From: Clostridium sp. AN503
GTDB taxonomy: Bacteria > Bacillota > Clostridia > Lachnospirales > Lachnospiraceae
Assembly (NCBI RefSeq): GCF_040719375.1
Contig: NZ_JBFDTP010000001.1
Span: 620,001 to 684,000, forward strand
Direction: 5' to 3'
Length of the DNA stretch: 64,000 nucleotides
Shown: positions 7,941-16,187 of the stretch, piece after piece
Layout: the number at the start of each line of letters is the position of its first letter
Numbering within the stretch: position 1 is the stretch's first letter
Program-made: the position numbers and the translations under genes
Notes under the pieces: model-generated
The model's input: only the letters and a program-made list of their open reading frames with translations
The model's database searches: none
What the model was told of the DNA's origin: nothing

Positions 7941-8939
7941 TTACTTTTTCATATAAGGGGTGTTGCACGGCGCGTTCCAGTAATGAAGCAGCTCGTCGTC
8001 CATCCTCGCCATAAACATCTGGAAACCGCCCTGCTCCTGCACGGTCAAAAGCTCGCCCACGTGGTTGGCGACGATCTCAATATTCTTTTCTTTCAGGTAA
8101 GACACACACTTACGGTAAATGATAAACAGCTCCATCAGCGTGGTTGCGCCTGTACCATTTAAGATCAGCATGATCTTCTCGCCTTCCTTGATGCCTAAGT
8201 CTGCGATCAGGCCGTCCAGCATGATCTGGGCTGTCTCGTCCGCAGATTTAAGAGGCTGGCGTCCGCCGCCGCCCTCGCCGTGCTGGCCCATGCCGATCTC
8301 CATCTCGTCCTCACCCAGATCTGCTAACAGGCTGCCGGTCGCCGGATGGGTTGCCCCGGTCACCGCCACGGCCAGGGTCGCCATATTGTCCGCAAAACGC
8401 TGTGCGACCGCCGCAACCTCCTCCAGGCTCTTGCCTTCCGCTGCTGCCGCTCCCGCGATCTTGTAGGTGGGAATGCAGCCCACCAGCCCCCGTCTGTCAT
8501 CCGCATTGCTTCTCGGAGCGTTGGCAATATCCTCCTGGGTCACTACCTTTACCACATTCAGCCCTTCTTTGGCACATTTCTTCATGGTCAGGTTGCCGGT
8601 CAGCATATCGCCCGCGTGGTTCAGCACGATATAGAGCACGCCTTTTCCCTTATCCGCCAGCTTGATCGCGTCCACGCAGGCCTGCGGTCCAGGAGCCGCA
8701 AATACATCGCCCACTACCGAGATGTCTACCATGCCCTCACCCACAAAACCACTGATCGCCGGCTCATGCCCGGAACCTCCCTGGGTCACGATCGTCACAC
8801 GGTCTGCCGAATCCAATTTTTTGTTGATGACCATACGTTCATCGCCCAATACTACAAGATCCTTGTGTGCTTCTGCAAATCCTTCCAGCAATTCAGGTGT
8901 CAGGTTCTCCGGATTGTTGATAAATTTTTTCATTTTCAT
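7941..8939 (-). CDS. dhaK: Dihydroxyacetone kinase subunit DhaK-like
   Basis: This is the 332-residue substrate-binding subunit of the two-part Dha kinase. Key residues are visible: His58 in GGSGHEP, Asp111 in NHAGD and His220 in MGQHGEGG, the residue that holds the ketone substrate as a hemiaminal in DhaK. The flexible GEGGGG stretch differs from the GEPG of classic DhaK, so dihydroxyacetone is not assured as substrate; tetruloses such as erythrulose are used by relatives. DhaL is encoded upstream. No DhaM is present, so phosphate comes either from ATP or from PTS proteins encoded elsewhere. Confidence 0.9.
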   Translation of the reverse strand: MKMKKFINNPENLTPELLEGFAEAHKDLVVLGDERMVINKKLDSADRVTIVTQGGSGHEPAISGFVGEGMVDISVVGDVFAAPGPQACVDAIKLADKGKGVLYIVLNHAGDMLTGNLTMKKCAKEGLNVVKVVTQEDIANAPRSNADDRRGLVGCIPTYKIAGAAAAEGKSLEEVAAVAQRFADNMATLAVAVTGATHPATGSLLADLGEDEMEIGMGQHGEGGGGRQPLKSADETAQIMLDGLIADLGIKEGEKIMLILNGTGATTLMELFIIYRKCVSYLKEKNIEIVANHVGELLTVQEQGGFQMFMARMDDELLHYWNAPCNTPYMKK

Positions 8940-9110
8940 ATCTGTTTTCTTCTCCTGTTCTATTTTGTTCTGAATCTACCGCGTCTTTTTAACTCAATCA
9001 TTGCGGTGTCCTGCTGCCCCATATCTCTGCCGCGCCTCACAGCTCTATTTTACTGCTGCTCCGCCGCGCCGTGCCATTTACTATCGCTGTTCATGTTCTG
9101 CTACTCCAAA

Positions 9111-9755
9111 TCACTGCTCCGCCTCATGCAGCCCTTCATACAGCCCTTCATACAGCCCTTTAAAAAACAGTGACGTGCTCACCGCTCCTGCGTCCGGCGT
9201 GCCGATGGTCTGCTCCTTGTAGCTTCTGGCCCTGCCAAACTTTGAGATATAGTTCTCGCTCTCCTTTGCCCCCTGCTCCGCCGCTTCCGCCGCCGCCTTC
9301 AGAATCTCCATCACATCATCTGAAGCCTGGGCAGCCGCTTCCACCGCCGGGATCAGCGCATCCATCATCGTCTTGTCACCAACCTTGGCCGTAGTGATAT
9401 CCTCCATCGCCGACAGGCTGCCTGCGAACATGGCCTTTAAACCCGCTCCGTCGATCCCCTCACCGCCAGTCAGCGGTTCCGCCAGGCCTCCGATCAGGGT
9501 TCCGTAGAGAGGACCTGCGCTTCCGCCGCCTATCTCCATCGTATCATCCCCCAGATCCTGGATAAATGTCTCGATGTCATCATCCTCCCATGCATCCAGG
9601 CTCCGCTCCATCAAGCCGGCAATCTTGCCGATGGTCACTCCGTGGTCGCCGTCTCCGAACCGGGAGTCGATCTCGCTGAGCCGGTCCTTGTTCTCATTCC
9701 ACAGCCGTGCTACTCCACGCAGCATCTTCTTTACTTCTGGTTCTAAAAGTAACAT
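9111..9755 (-). CDS. dhaL: Dihydroxyacetone kinase nucleotide subunit DhaL-like
   Basis: A 214-residue all-alpha barrel that carries the nucleotide. The metal-binding Asp motif FGDGDHG lies near residue 33, with GGGSAGPLYG and SLFFKGLYEGLYEG at the end. The start is set at 9755 (AAAGGAGG six bases upstream). The C-terminus carries three near-identical 12-base units encoding GLYE/GLYE/GLHE, an odd tandem repeat that could vary in length between strains. It is first in the operon, 171 bases before dhaK; that gap (8940-9110) shows no gene. Confidence 0.9.
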   Translation of the reverse strand: MLLLEPEVKKMLRGVARLWNENKDRLSEIDSRFGDGDHGVTIGKIAGLMERSLDAWEDDDIETFIQDLGDDTMEIGGGSAGPLYGTLIGGLAEPLTGGEGIDGAGLKAMFAGSLSAMEDITTAKVGDKTMMDALIPAVEAAAQASDDVMEILKAAAEAAEQGAKESENYISKFGRARSYKEQTIGTPDAGAVSTSLFFKGLYEGLYEGLHEAEQ

Positions 9756-9798
9756 ATGTAACCTCCTTTCCTTTTTATTTCTCATATGTGCTGAGTTA

Positions 9799-9827
9799 AG
9801 CGTAACACTTGTCAGGTTCTATGTCAA
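9799..9827 (-). promoter_or_regulatory. Predicted promoter of the dhaLK-VOC-aldolase operon
   Basis: On the minus strand TTGACA (9822-9827) and TACGCT (9799-9804) are 17 bases apart, about 45 bases upstream of the dhaL start. CATATG-containing sequences occur just downstream (about 9757-9762 and 9783-9788) and further up at 9918-9931, and may be operator half-sites for the SorC-type regulator. Confidence 0.5.
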
Positions 9828-9867
9828 TAAATACATTTTAATTTATATATTTTTAATCAATATGCAC

Positions 9868-9908
9868 AAAAACAGCGTCTGTTTGTGTACAAACACAACC
9901 AGACGCTG
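9868..9908 (-). terminator. Terminator of the SorC-type regulator gene
   Basis: On the minus strand CAGCGTCTG (9908-9900) pairs with CAGACGCTG (9881-9873) and is followed by TTTTT (9872-9868). It separates the regulator transcript from the dhaL promoter. Confidence 0.75.
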
Positions 9909-9917
9909 ATCAGTTTA

Positions 9918-9931
9918 GTTACATATGTAAC
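9918..9931. promoter_or_regulatory. Perfect 14-bp palindrome, possible SorC operator
   Basis: GTTACATATGTAAC at 9918-9931 is fully palindromic and lies two bases beyond the regulator stop codon. A related GTAACATATGTAAC spans the dhaL start region. Symmetric sites of this kind suit a SorC/DeoR-type regulator, but the distance upstream of the predicted -35 (about 90 bases) makes it an auxiliary site at best. Confidence 0.35.
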
Positions 9932-9932
9932 C

Positions 9933-10871
9933 CTATTCTTCTAAAACTGCTTTTACCACATGTTCCGGAGCAATAATATGATTTACATACCCGGAGCGCA
10001 GCACCCCGCTGAGAGCTTTCGGTTTCGTATTAGCAGAGCAGATTCCCACCACATGGCGGACCCGCCCCAAAAGTTCCAGCGGGATCTGGATCGCATAATC
10101 CGTATCCGAATGGATGACATGTCCATTTCCGTCCACAAAGTAATTCAGGATCCGCCCTACCGCTTTCTGTTTTACCAACAGGTCCCCATAACGTGCCTCA
10201 GAAGCAAAATCCGGCACCGACGGGAAATTCCCAATATTCACCAGCGCTGCATCCAGGCGCTCCCACGCCTCACGTACCGCGCGGTAATTCTCCAGTTCCT
10301 TCGTAAGCCTCAATTCCTGCTCCGACAATACGCAGGCCGGACTATAGATGAACTCCGGCTGCGCGCCGCTGCACTCTGCCAGCACCCGCACCAGTTCGTT
10401 GGAGTGGTAATTCTTAAGCCCTACCCCGCCGTTTCCGATCAGCGGGCAGATCGCCCTGCAGATGGAAACCGGCTTCCCGCTCTGCTCCACCCGGGAAACC
10501 AGGTCGCCGATGATATGGCCCCAGCCGATCCCAAGCCGTTCCTGCCCCAGGGCCTCCAGATACCCAAGCGCGGCCTCCGCCACCGCGGCATTGGTCTCCA
10601 GATCCTGATTTCCATCCGGTACCACCGCGCCGCCGCAGATGCCGAAGCTGCGGCGCAGCCCTTCCATCCAGCTCTCACCGCGGCCCGCCGCATACTCCGG
10701 CTCCCGGATCCGGATATCCACGATCCCCTCTGTTTTCGCTTCCTTTAACAACCGGCTCACCATCGGCCGGGAGATCCCATACTGCTTTGCTATCTCATTT
10801 TGCGTCCTGTCTTCTTCATAGTATAGTCTGGCAATGTTTACCAGACGTTCTGTCCTGCTGCGCTTGTCCAT
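9933..10871 (-). CDS. SorC/DeoR family sugar-responsive regulator
   Basis: The protein has 312 residues from ATG 10871 (GGAGG six bases upstream); longer in-frame extensions have no such site. The N-terminal helix-turn-helix reads TQNEIAKQYGISRPMVSRLLKEA (about residues 20-42), followed by a long SorC sugar-phosphate-binding domain (GIGWGHIIGDL, SNELVRVLAE, the DALVNIGNF and GRILNYFVD segments, ICSANTKPKAL near the end). Such regulators respond to phosphorylated sugars and control neighbouring catabolic operons, so the dhaLK-VOC-aldolase operon downstream is the expected target. It has its own promoter (10897-10924) and terminator. Confidence 0.9.
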   Translation of the reverse strand: MDKRSRTERLVNIARLYYEEDRTQNEIAKQYGISRPMVSRLLKEAKTEGIVDIRIREPEYAAGRGESWMEGLRRSFGICGGAVVPDGNQDLETNAAVAEAALGYLEALGQERLGIGWGHIIGDLVSRVEQSGKPVSICRAICPLIGNGGVGLKNYHSNELVRVLAECSGAQPEFIYSPACVLSEQELRLTKELENYRAVREAWERLDAALVNIGNFPSVPDFASEARYGDLLVKQKAVGRILNYFVDGNGHVIHSDTDYAIQIPLELLGRVRHVVGICSANTKPKALSGVLRSGYVNHIIAPEHVVKAVLEE

Positions 10872-10896
10872 TGCTATCCTCCGGCCTTCTCTACGT

Positions 10897-10924
10897 ATTA
10901 TATTATCAGCCTGTACGGAGTAAA
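10897..10924 (-). promoter_or_regulatory. Predicted promoter of the SorC-type regulator gene
   Basis: Minus-strand TTTACT (10919-10924) and a perfect TATAAT (10897-10902) are 16 bases apart, 25 bases upstream of the start codon. Confidence 0.5.
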
Positions 10925-11030
10925 GCAATTCTTTATTTAGAAATCTGTCATTTTCCTTCCCCTTGTAATCTCCCCCAGTTTCCGCTATCATAATATAAAA
11001 AGAAAACTTACAAAGGAGCGCCGTCCAGAC

Positions 11031-11537
11031 ATGAACACCGAAAAATCCCCCTACACCCACGTCCGCCACACCTTCGAGCCCGTATACGATGAGAATTCCC
11101 GCATCCTGATTCTCGGCAGCTTCCCTTCCGTCAAATCCCGGGAGAATGACTTTTATTACGGGCATCCTCAAAACCGGTTCTGGAGACTGATGGCCCGGCT
11201 CCTGAGCGAACCGCTGCCAAACACCATCGAAGAGAAAAAGACCATGCTGCTGCGCCATCGCATCGCCATCTGGGACGTGATCGCCGCATGTGACATCAAA
11301 GGTTCCAGCGACAGCAGCATCCGGAACGTGACCCCCGCGGATCTAAACCGCGTCCTGCAGGCCGCAGACATAGAGAAGATCATTGCAAATGGCAGCACCG
11401 CTTTTTCCCTGTACAAAAAATACTGCGAAGCCCAGACAGGCAGGGAGGCTGTCAAATGCCCCTCTACCAGTCCTGCCAACGCAGTATTTACCTTAGACCG
11501 TCTTGCTGATGAGTGGAGTCGGGAGCTCACACTCTGA
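11031..11537 (+). CDS. DNA-deoxyinosine glycosylase (UDG superfamily)
   Basis: This 168-residue base-excision enzyme removes hypoxanthine from DNA. It shows the family signature LILGSFPSVKSRE followed by FYYGHPQNRFW, the IWDVI segment and the C-terminal PSTSPAN in place of the HPSP of classic UDG. Length is normal. It is divergent from the SorC gene and converges with the PGM-like gene, leaving one base between stops, so it is probably a single-gene transcript. An AAAGGAG lies about 12 bases upstream of the ATG. Confidence 0.88.
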   Translation: MNTEKSPYTHVRHTFEPVYDENSRILILGSFPSVKSRENDFYYGHPQNRFWRLMARLLSEPLPNTIEEKKTMLLRHRIAIWDVIAACDIKGSSDSSIRNVTPADLNRVLQAADIEKIIANGSTAFSLYKKYCEAQTGREAVKCPSTSPANAVFTLDRLADEWSRELTL

Positions 11538-11538
11538 T

Positions 11539-12741
11539 CTATCTGCCCAGCAACTTCTTCATCAGTTCCTGCCCCTGAGCCACAAACCGCCCGGTACTTG
11601 CCCCGTTTTTTTCCGTATAAGAGCTGATCCCCGATTCCACCGTCTCCGTGCTGCGGTACAGCAGGTAAGGGATCGGGTCCGAGATGTGGGTCTTGATGGC
11701 GATGGGAGTCGGGTGATCCGGCATCACCAGGATGGAATATTCCTCCCCGGCATCCTCAAGACCCTTTAACAGCGGCCCCACGATCTGCTCATCGATCAGC
11801 TCAATGGAGCGTACCTTTCCATCCACATCCCCGTGGTGGCCGCATTCATCCGGCGCTTCCACATGGATGTAGACCAGATCCTGCCCATCCAACAGGGTCT
11901 GGAGGGCCGCCTCGCCCTTGCCTTTAAAGTTGGTGTCAATATTTCCGGTGGCGCCTTCCACTTCAATCACCTTCATCCCGGCGCAGATGCCGATCCCTTT
12001 GATCAGATCTACAGCGGAGATCACGGACGCCTTCACGCCGTACATATCTTCAAATCTGAAAACGCCCGGCCTGGTGCCTTCCCCCCACAGCCAGATGGAG
12101 TTGGCTGGATTCAGTCCCCTTGCCCGGCGGTCCTGATTGACCGGATGGTCTTTGAGCACCTCATAGCTGCGTTTCATCAGATCCAGGATCACCGGATCCT
12201 CCGGCAGGTATGTTCCCACCTTCTGGTCTGAGATGTCGTGAGGCGGCGTTAAATTAAGCCCCACCGGCCCTTCCCGCCAGATCATACAGTGCCGGTAGCT
12301 GATCCCCGGATAAAATACGATCTCATCGGTCCGAAACGCCGCATCCACCGCTTTGATCAGCTCCGCTGCCTCGGCAGTGGTGATCTCCCCGGAGCTGTAA
12401 TCCATCATGGTCTTATCCGCATATTCCGTCTCATCAGACAGCGTCACTAAGTTACAGCGGAATGCCACATCCGTGTCTGTCATCTGGATCCCGATGCTGA
12501 CCGCCTCAAGAGGAGAACGTCCCGTATAACATTTGAGTGGGTCATAACCCATAGCAGAAAGGTTCGCCACATCGCTGCCCGGTTTCATCCCCTCCGGCAC
12601 CGTTTTCACCATACCCAGCTCACCGCCCTGGGCCAACCGGTCAATATTCGGTTTCTTCGCCACCTCCAGTGGGGTCTTTCCGCCAAGTTCCTCTATGGGA
12701 TAATCGGCCATTCCATCCCCAAGCATCACAATATATTTCAT
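11539..12741 (-). CDS. Cofactor-independent phosphoglycerate mutase-like (ApgM/ThrB-like) protein
   Basis: A 400-residue alkaline-phosphatase-superfamily enzyme of the archaeal-type iPGM branch. The N-terminal metal motif GDGMADYP, SDVANLSAMGYDP, GRSPLEA and the C-terminal DECGHHGD and MPDHPTP metal ligands are all present, so it should be active. Start at 12741 follows GGGAG; an upstream in-frame ATG at 12786 has weaker support. Members of this branch in bacteria have been proposed or shown to act as homoserine kinases where ThrB is missing; a threonine synthase lies 4.5 kb upstream. Both glycolytic and homoserine roles remain open. It follows a shikimate-kinase-like gene on the same strand. 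Confidence 0.85.
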   Translation of the reverse strand: MKYIVMLGDGMADYPIEELGGKTPLEVAKKPNIDRLAQGGELGMVKTVPEGMKPGSDVANLSAMGYDPLKCYTGRSPLEAVSIGIQMTDTDVAFRCNLVTLSDETEYADKTMMDYSSGEITTAEAAELIKAVDAAFRTDEIVFYPGISYRHCMIWREGPVGLNLTPPHDISDQKVGTYLPEDPVILDLMKRSYEVLKDHPVNQDRRARGLNPANSIWLWGEGTRPGVFRFEDMYGVKASVISAVDLIKGIGICAGMKVIEVEGATGNIDTNFKGKGEAALQTLLDGQDLVYIHVEAPDECGHHGDVDGKVRSIELIDEQIVGPLLKGLEDAGEEYSILVMPDHPTPIAIKTHISDPIPYLLYRSTETVESGISSYTEKNGASTGRFVAQGQELMKKLLGR

Positions 12742-12785
12742 CTCATCGCTCCCTTTCTCCGGATTCTCGCCCGGACTGTCTGGCA

Positions 12786-13307
12786 TTACATCTCCCCCCG
12801 GGCCATGCGCGCTTCCATCATCGCCCGCAGCTCGTCCACGGTCGCCCCCGGCGTCTTGCCGGATTCGTCCACCGTAATATCTGCATATTTTTCATACAGC
12901 GGCACCCGCTCATTGTACAGATCCCGCAGGCTCATGCCGTCCTTCAGCGCAACGCCCCGGTCTTTCAGATCGCCAAGGCGGAGTTTCACATCCCGATAGC
13001 TGAGCTTTAGATAGACCACGGTGCTGATCTCCTTTAGATGCTCCATGGCCTTTTCTCCATAGATGACACTGCCGCCCGGAGCGATCACAGAATGCTTCAC
13101 ATCCAACTCCCGGTTGATCCGGTCCTCCACCTTTAAAAATCCTTCCGTTCCCTGCTCCTCGATGATCTCTTTTAGAAGCTTTCCTGTCTTTTCCTGGATG
13201 ACGATATCCACGTCCACAAAGGAATACCCCAGCCGTTTTGCCAAAAGTACCCCTACCGTGCTCTTGCCGGATGCCGGCATGCCGATCAGTGTTATGTTCG
13301 ATTTCAT
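12786..13307 (-). CDS. Shikimate-kinase-like P-loop kinase, altered substrate site
   Basis: The fold is that of shikimate kinase (173 residues): Walker A GMPASGKST at residues 9-17, DVDIVIQEKTG, and NERVPLYEKYAD near the end, which keeps the Arg of the NERxPLY motif. However, the Arg of the FRxxE motif that grips the shikimate carboxylate is replaced (GTEGFLKVED), and the GGG loop is shortened to APGGSV. These changes argue against ordinary shikimate as substrate. It starts inside the stop of the flavin reductase gene (ATGA at 13304-13307) and is followed by the PGM-like gene, suggesting a shared pathway. The usual database name would be shikimate kinase. Confidence 0.8.
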   Translation of the reverse strand: MKSNITLIGMPASGKSTVGVLLAKRLGYSFVDVDIVIQEKTGKLLKEIIEEQGTEGFLKVEDRINRELDVKHSVIAPGGSVIYGEKAMEHLKEISTVVYLKLSYRDVKLRLGDLKDRGVALKDGMSLRDLYNERVPLYEKYADITVDESGKTPGATVDELRAMMEARMARGEM

Positions 13308-14086
13308 GATGTCTTTCTCCTGCCTGTATGATTTGAGGGCTTTCGGGCAGAGGCGGATTTGCCGCTGGTTGTCGCCTTTTTGCCAGACTTGGACTTGCCA
13401 TCAGTTGCTGGCTTGCCGCCGGTTGCTGGCTTCTCGCCAGTTCTGGATTTCCCGCCGGTTCTGGACTTGTCACCGGTTGCCGGTTTGCCGTCAGCGGGCA
13501 GCCTTCCGCTGCTGACCTTCCGCCCCAGCTTTTTCACCGAATACCCAAACGTCCCTAATTTATCCCCCAATTCAAAATACGTGCCGTGGGAATATGCCAC
13601 CAGACCCGCGTCATTTAAATGAAATGTCCCCTTTTCATCCATATACCTTTCATCCACCGTCACTCCCACAATCTCCGCCAGGAACATATCATGGCTTCCA
13701 AGGGGGATCACCTGGGTCACCCTGCACTCTAAGTTCAGCGGGCTCTCCAGAATCCCCGGCGCATCGATATGCTCCGAGGCCTGCGCCGTCAGCTTCATTT
13801 CCGCAAACTTGTCCGTGTCCCTGCCGGACTTTACCCCGCAGTAGTCGGTAGCAAAAACAAGATCCCGGTTTACCAGATTCACCACAAAATTCCCGGTCTC
13901 TTTGATGATATCATAAGAATACCGCTCTTTTCTCACCGATATGGAAAGCATGGCAGGCGTTGAACAGACAGTCCCCGCCCAGGCCACGGTGATGATATTC
14001 GGTCTTTCTCCCGGCCGCTGGCAGCTCACCATTACTGCGGGGACAGGGTATAGCATATTGCCTCCGCGCCATGTGATTTTGCTCAT
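13304..14086 (-). CDS. Flavin reductase-like FMN-binding protein with Lys/Gly/Thr-rich tail
   Basis: Residues about 1-190 are a split-barrel flavoprotein of the flavoredoxin/flavin reductase family (LYPVPAVMVSCQRPGERPNI, VAWAGTVCSTPAMLSISV, NFVVNL and a middle LECRV segment). The last 65-70 residues are a low-complexity basic tail built from imperfect five-residue units such as GKPAT, DKSRT and GKSRT. The tail is absent from usual family members, which end near residue 190. Its DNA repeats invite length change between strains. Start has GGAGG 12 bases upstream; an alternative ATG ten codons later has GGAGG four bases upstream. First gene of the flavin reductase-kinase-PGM-like operon. Confidence 0.85.
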   Translation of the reverse strand: MSKITWRGGNMLYPVPAVMVSCQRPGERPNIITVAWAGTVCSTPAMLSISVRKERYSYDIIKETGNFVVNLVNRDLVFATDYCGVKSGRDTDKFAEMKLTAQASEHIDAPGILESPLNLECRVTQVIPLGSHDMFLAEIVGVTVDERYMDEKGTFHLNDAGLVAYSHGTYFELGDKLGTFGYSVKKLGRKVSSGRLPADGKPATGDKSRTGGKSRTGEKPATGGKPATDGKSKSGKKATTSGKSASARKPSNHTGRRKTS

Positions 14087-14202
14087 ATTCGTTTACCGCC
14101 TCCGATATTTAATCTGATATGATTCCACATTTGGCTGGAACATGACAAGCTCCGCGAAAGTCTCACAATCACTGTTGCCATTACTGTATTTCCAGCCTTT
14201 CA

Positions 14203-15876
14203 CTATGCCTCACATGCGATCATGATCGCCGGGATCAGCTGCTTCTTCCTGGACACCACCCCCGGCAGCTCCACCACGCACTCCTTCGCGTCGGACAACT
14301 CTTCCTCAGCATCCACATGAAATGCATTCATGATCAACGTCTCCGCTCCCGCGCCTTCGCACAGAAGCTCCGTGGATTCCGTCAGGATGTTGGTCAGCAT
14401 GAAGAACAGCATATCCACACCGTGGGCTTCATGGGCCTTCTGCAGGTATGGAAGCATACGCTCCTTGAGCTGCGCCAGCTCCTCCTCATTTAGAGAGCTG
14501 ATCTGGCCCACACCGAAGGAAACTTTCCCTGCGCTGAACCGCTTGAAGTCCTGATAAAAGATCTCCTCGTCGCTCTTGCCTTTTAAGTTGCTGCCTGCGG
14601 CAAACATCTCCGCGGCATACTTGTCAATATCGATCCCCGCGGTCCCGGCCAATGCCAGAGCAGCCATCTTGTCGATCTCCGTGCAGGTGGGCGAACGGAA
14701 CAGCAGCGTATCGGAAATGATCGCGCTGCACAAAAGCCCTGCGGTCTTTTTGTCGATCATCACATTATTTTCATTGTACATCTGGTAAACGATCGTCGCC
14801 GTACAGCCCAGGGGCTGGTTGCGGAAAAATACCGGGGAGATGGTCTCTACCGTGCCCAGCTTGTGGTGGTCGATGATCTCCAGGATATCTGCATTTTCAA
14901 TGCCGCTCACCGCCTGGTTCTTCTCATTGTGGTCCACCAGGATGATCTGCTTGCCTTTGGCGCCCAACAGGTTCCGGCGGGAGATCATGCCCTTGTACTT
15001 GCCGTCCTTGTCTAAGATCGGGAAATCCCGGTGGCGCTTGCTGGCCATCACTTCCTTGATCTCATCGATGAAATCCGTGTCCTCGAAAGTGATCAAGTTC
15101 TCCGTCTTCATAAAATAGCTGATCGGCATACTCTGGTTCACCAGGCGGGCCGCCGTATAGGTGTCATAGGGGGTGGTGATCACCGTACAGCCATGCTCCT
15201 GAGCCAGCTTGCGGATCGTCATGGACACCGCCGCGCCCTCACAGACGATGATGCAGTCCGCATCCATCTCGATGGCGCAGAGCTGGGACTCATAACGGTT
15301 CCCCAGGATCACCAGGTCATGGGGCGCGATATAGTACTCCATCATATCCGGGTTGGCCGCCGCGATCAGTACCTTTCCCTCTTCAAAATACGCATCGGCA
15401 CTGCCCACAACCAGGGCGCCCTCCAACGTTTCGATAATATTGCTGTACTGGGTCCTTGCTTTGGACAAAATACTGCTGTCATAAACATTCATGTAAGACT
15501 TTGTGATGTCGCCCACCGTGATCAGACCTTCCAGCACATCGCCGCTGCTGACCGCCGGCAGGGTCACTACGCTGGCGTCCTGCATCAGATTCCAGGCTTT
15601 TTTCAGGGAAATATTCCGGTTCACACCTTTCGTCTCACGGATCTCAATATCACGCACCTGGGTCTTTACATTCTCCACCAGCTCCGGCGGCTCCACCCCA
15701 AAGTAGTTCAGCACAAACTGGGTCTCCTCATTGATATGGCCCGCACGTCCCGGCACATATTCCTTCCCGGTGACCGTTGCCTTCAGATTCGCATAACAGA
15801 CAGCAGAACATATGGAGTCCGTATCCGGGTTCTTATGTCCGATCACAATGGTCTTTCTTCTTCTCTCCTCTGCCAT
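14203..15876 (-). CDS. Putative manganese-dependent inorganic pyrophosphatase with CBS and DRTGG domains
   Basis: A 557-residue family II (DHH) pyrophosphatase. The N-terminal metal motif GHKNPDTDSI and the DHHKLG motif frame a regulatory insert: a CBS domain pair split by a DRTGG domain (about residues 70-300), which in relatives binds adenine nucleotides and tunes activity. DHHA2 follows, with SSLNEEELAQL near residue 440. Hydrolysis of PPi drives biosynthesis in the cytoplasm. Start at 15876 is chosen for GGAGG five bases upstream; an ATG ten codons earlier lacks a site. It stands alone. Confidence 0.9.
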   Translation of the reverse strand: MAEERRRKTIVIGHKNPDTDSICSAVCYANLKATVTGKEYVPGRAGHINEETQFVLNYFGVEPPELVENVKTQVRDIEIRETKGVNRNISLKKAWNLMQDASVVTLPAVSSGDVLEGLITVGDITKSYMNVYDSSILSKARTQYSNIIETLEGALVVGSADAYFEEGKVLIAAANPDMMEYYIAPHDLVILGNRYESQLCAIEMDADCIIVCEGAAVSMTIRKLAQEHGCTVITTPYDTYTAARLVNQSMPISYFMKTENLITFEDTDFIDEIKEVMASKRHRDFPILDKDGKYKGMISRRNLLGAKGKQIILVDHNEKNQAVSGIENADILEIIDHHKLGTVETISPVFFRNQPLGCTATIVYQMYNENNVMIDKKTAGLLCSAIISDTLLFRSPTCTEIDKMAALALAGTAGIDIDKYAAEMFAAGSNLKGKSDEEIFYQDFKRFSAGKVSFGVGQISSLNEEELAQLKERMLPYLQKAHEAHGVDMLFFMLTNILTESTELLCEGAGAETLIMNAFHVDAEEELSDAKECVVELPGVVSRKKQLIPAIMIACEA

Positions 15877-16080
15877 AATCTCCTCCGTTAATTCTTTTTT
15901 GCACATTTCACAATTTTATTCCTGTTTCCAAAAAATAATTATAACTTTTACCCTGATTTTCACAATCTGTTTACAATGCGTTCACATTTTGTTCACAGAT
16001 ATTTCTTATACTAAATTTATAAAAAATCAAGGTTGTAACTTGATATCATAGTCAAATTGCACATAGATTTTTCATAATTG

Positions 16081-16107
16081 CCCCGGTTGGATGAGAATCC
16101 ACCGGGG
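16081..16107. other. GC-rich hairpin between glucokinase and pyrophosphatase genes
   Basis: CCCCGGTTGGAT and ATCCACCGGGG form an almost perfect stem around a short loop. It lies beyond the stronger hairpin at 16124-16164 that follows the glucokinase gene. No T-tract follows on the minus strand, so its role is unclear; it may add to termination. Confidence 0.4.
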
Positions 16108-16123
16108 TCTCCTCATTTTATCA

Positions 16124-16164
16124 GGGACAGGAGAACCGGACGCTCATGCCCGGTCCCCTGTCCC
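16124..16164 (-). terminator. Hairpin after the glucokinase gene
   Basis: GGGACAGG (16124-16131) pairs with CCTGTCCC (16157-16164), with an inner ACCGG/CCGGT stem. It lies 24 bases beyond the glucokinase stop. The T-tract is weak. Confidence 0.5.
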
Positions 16165-16187
16165 GCTCAAAGTCTCTGCTTCAGGGC

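Noticed and set aside
15031..15891. Long plus-strand frame of 286 codons opposite the pyrophosphatase
   Set aside because: It is fully antisense to a gene with clear motifs. GC bias at the third codon position produces such frames; no RBS and no recognisable domain.
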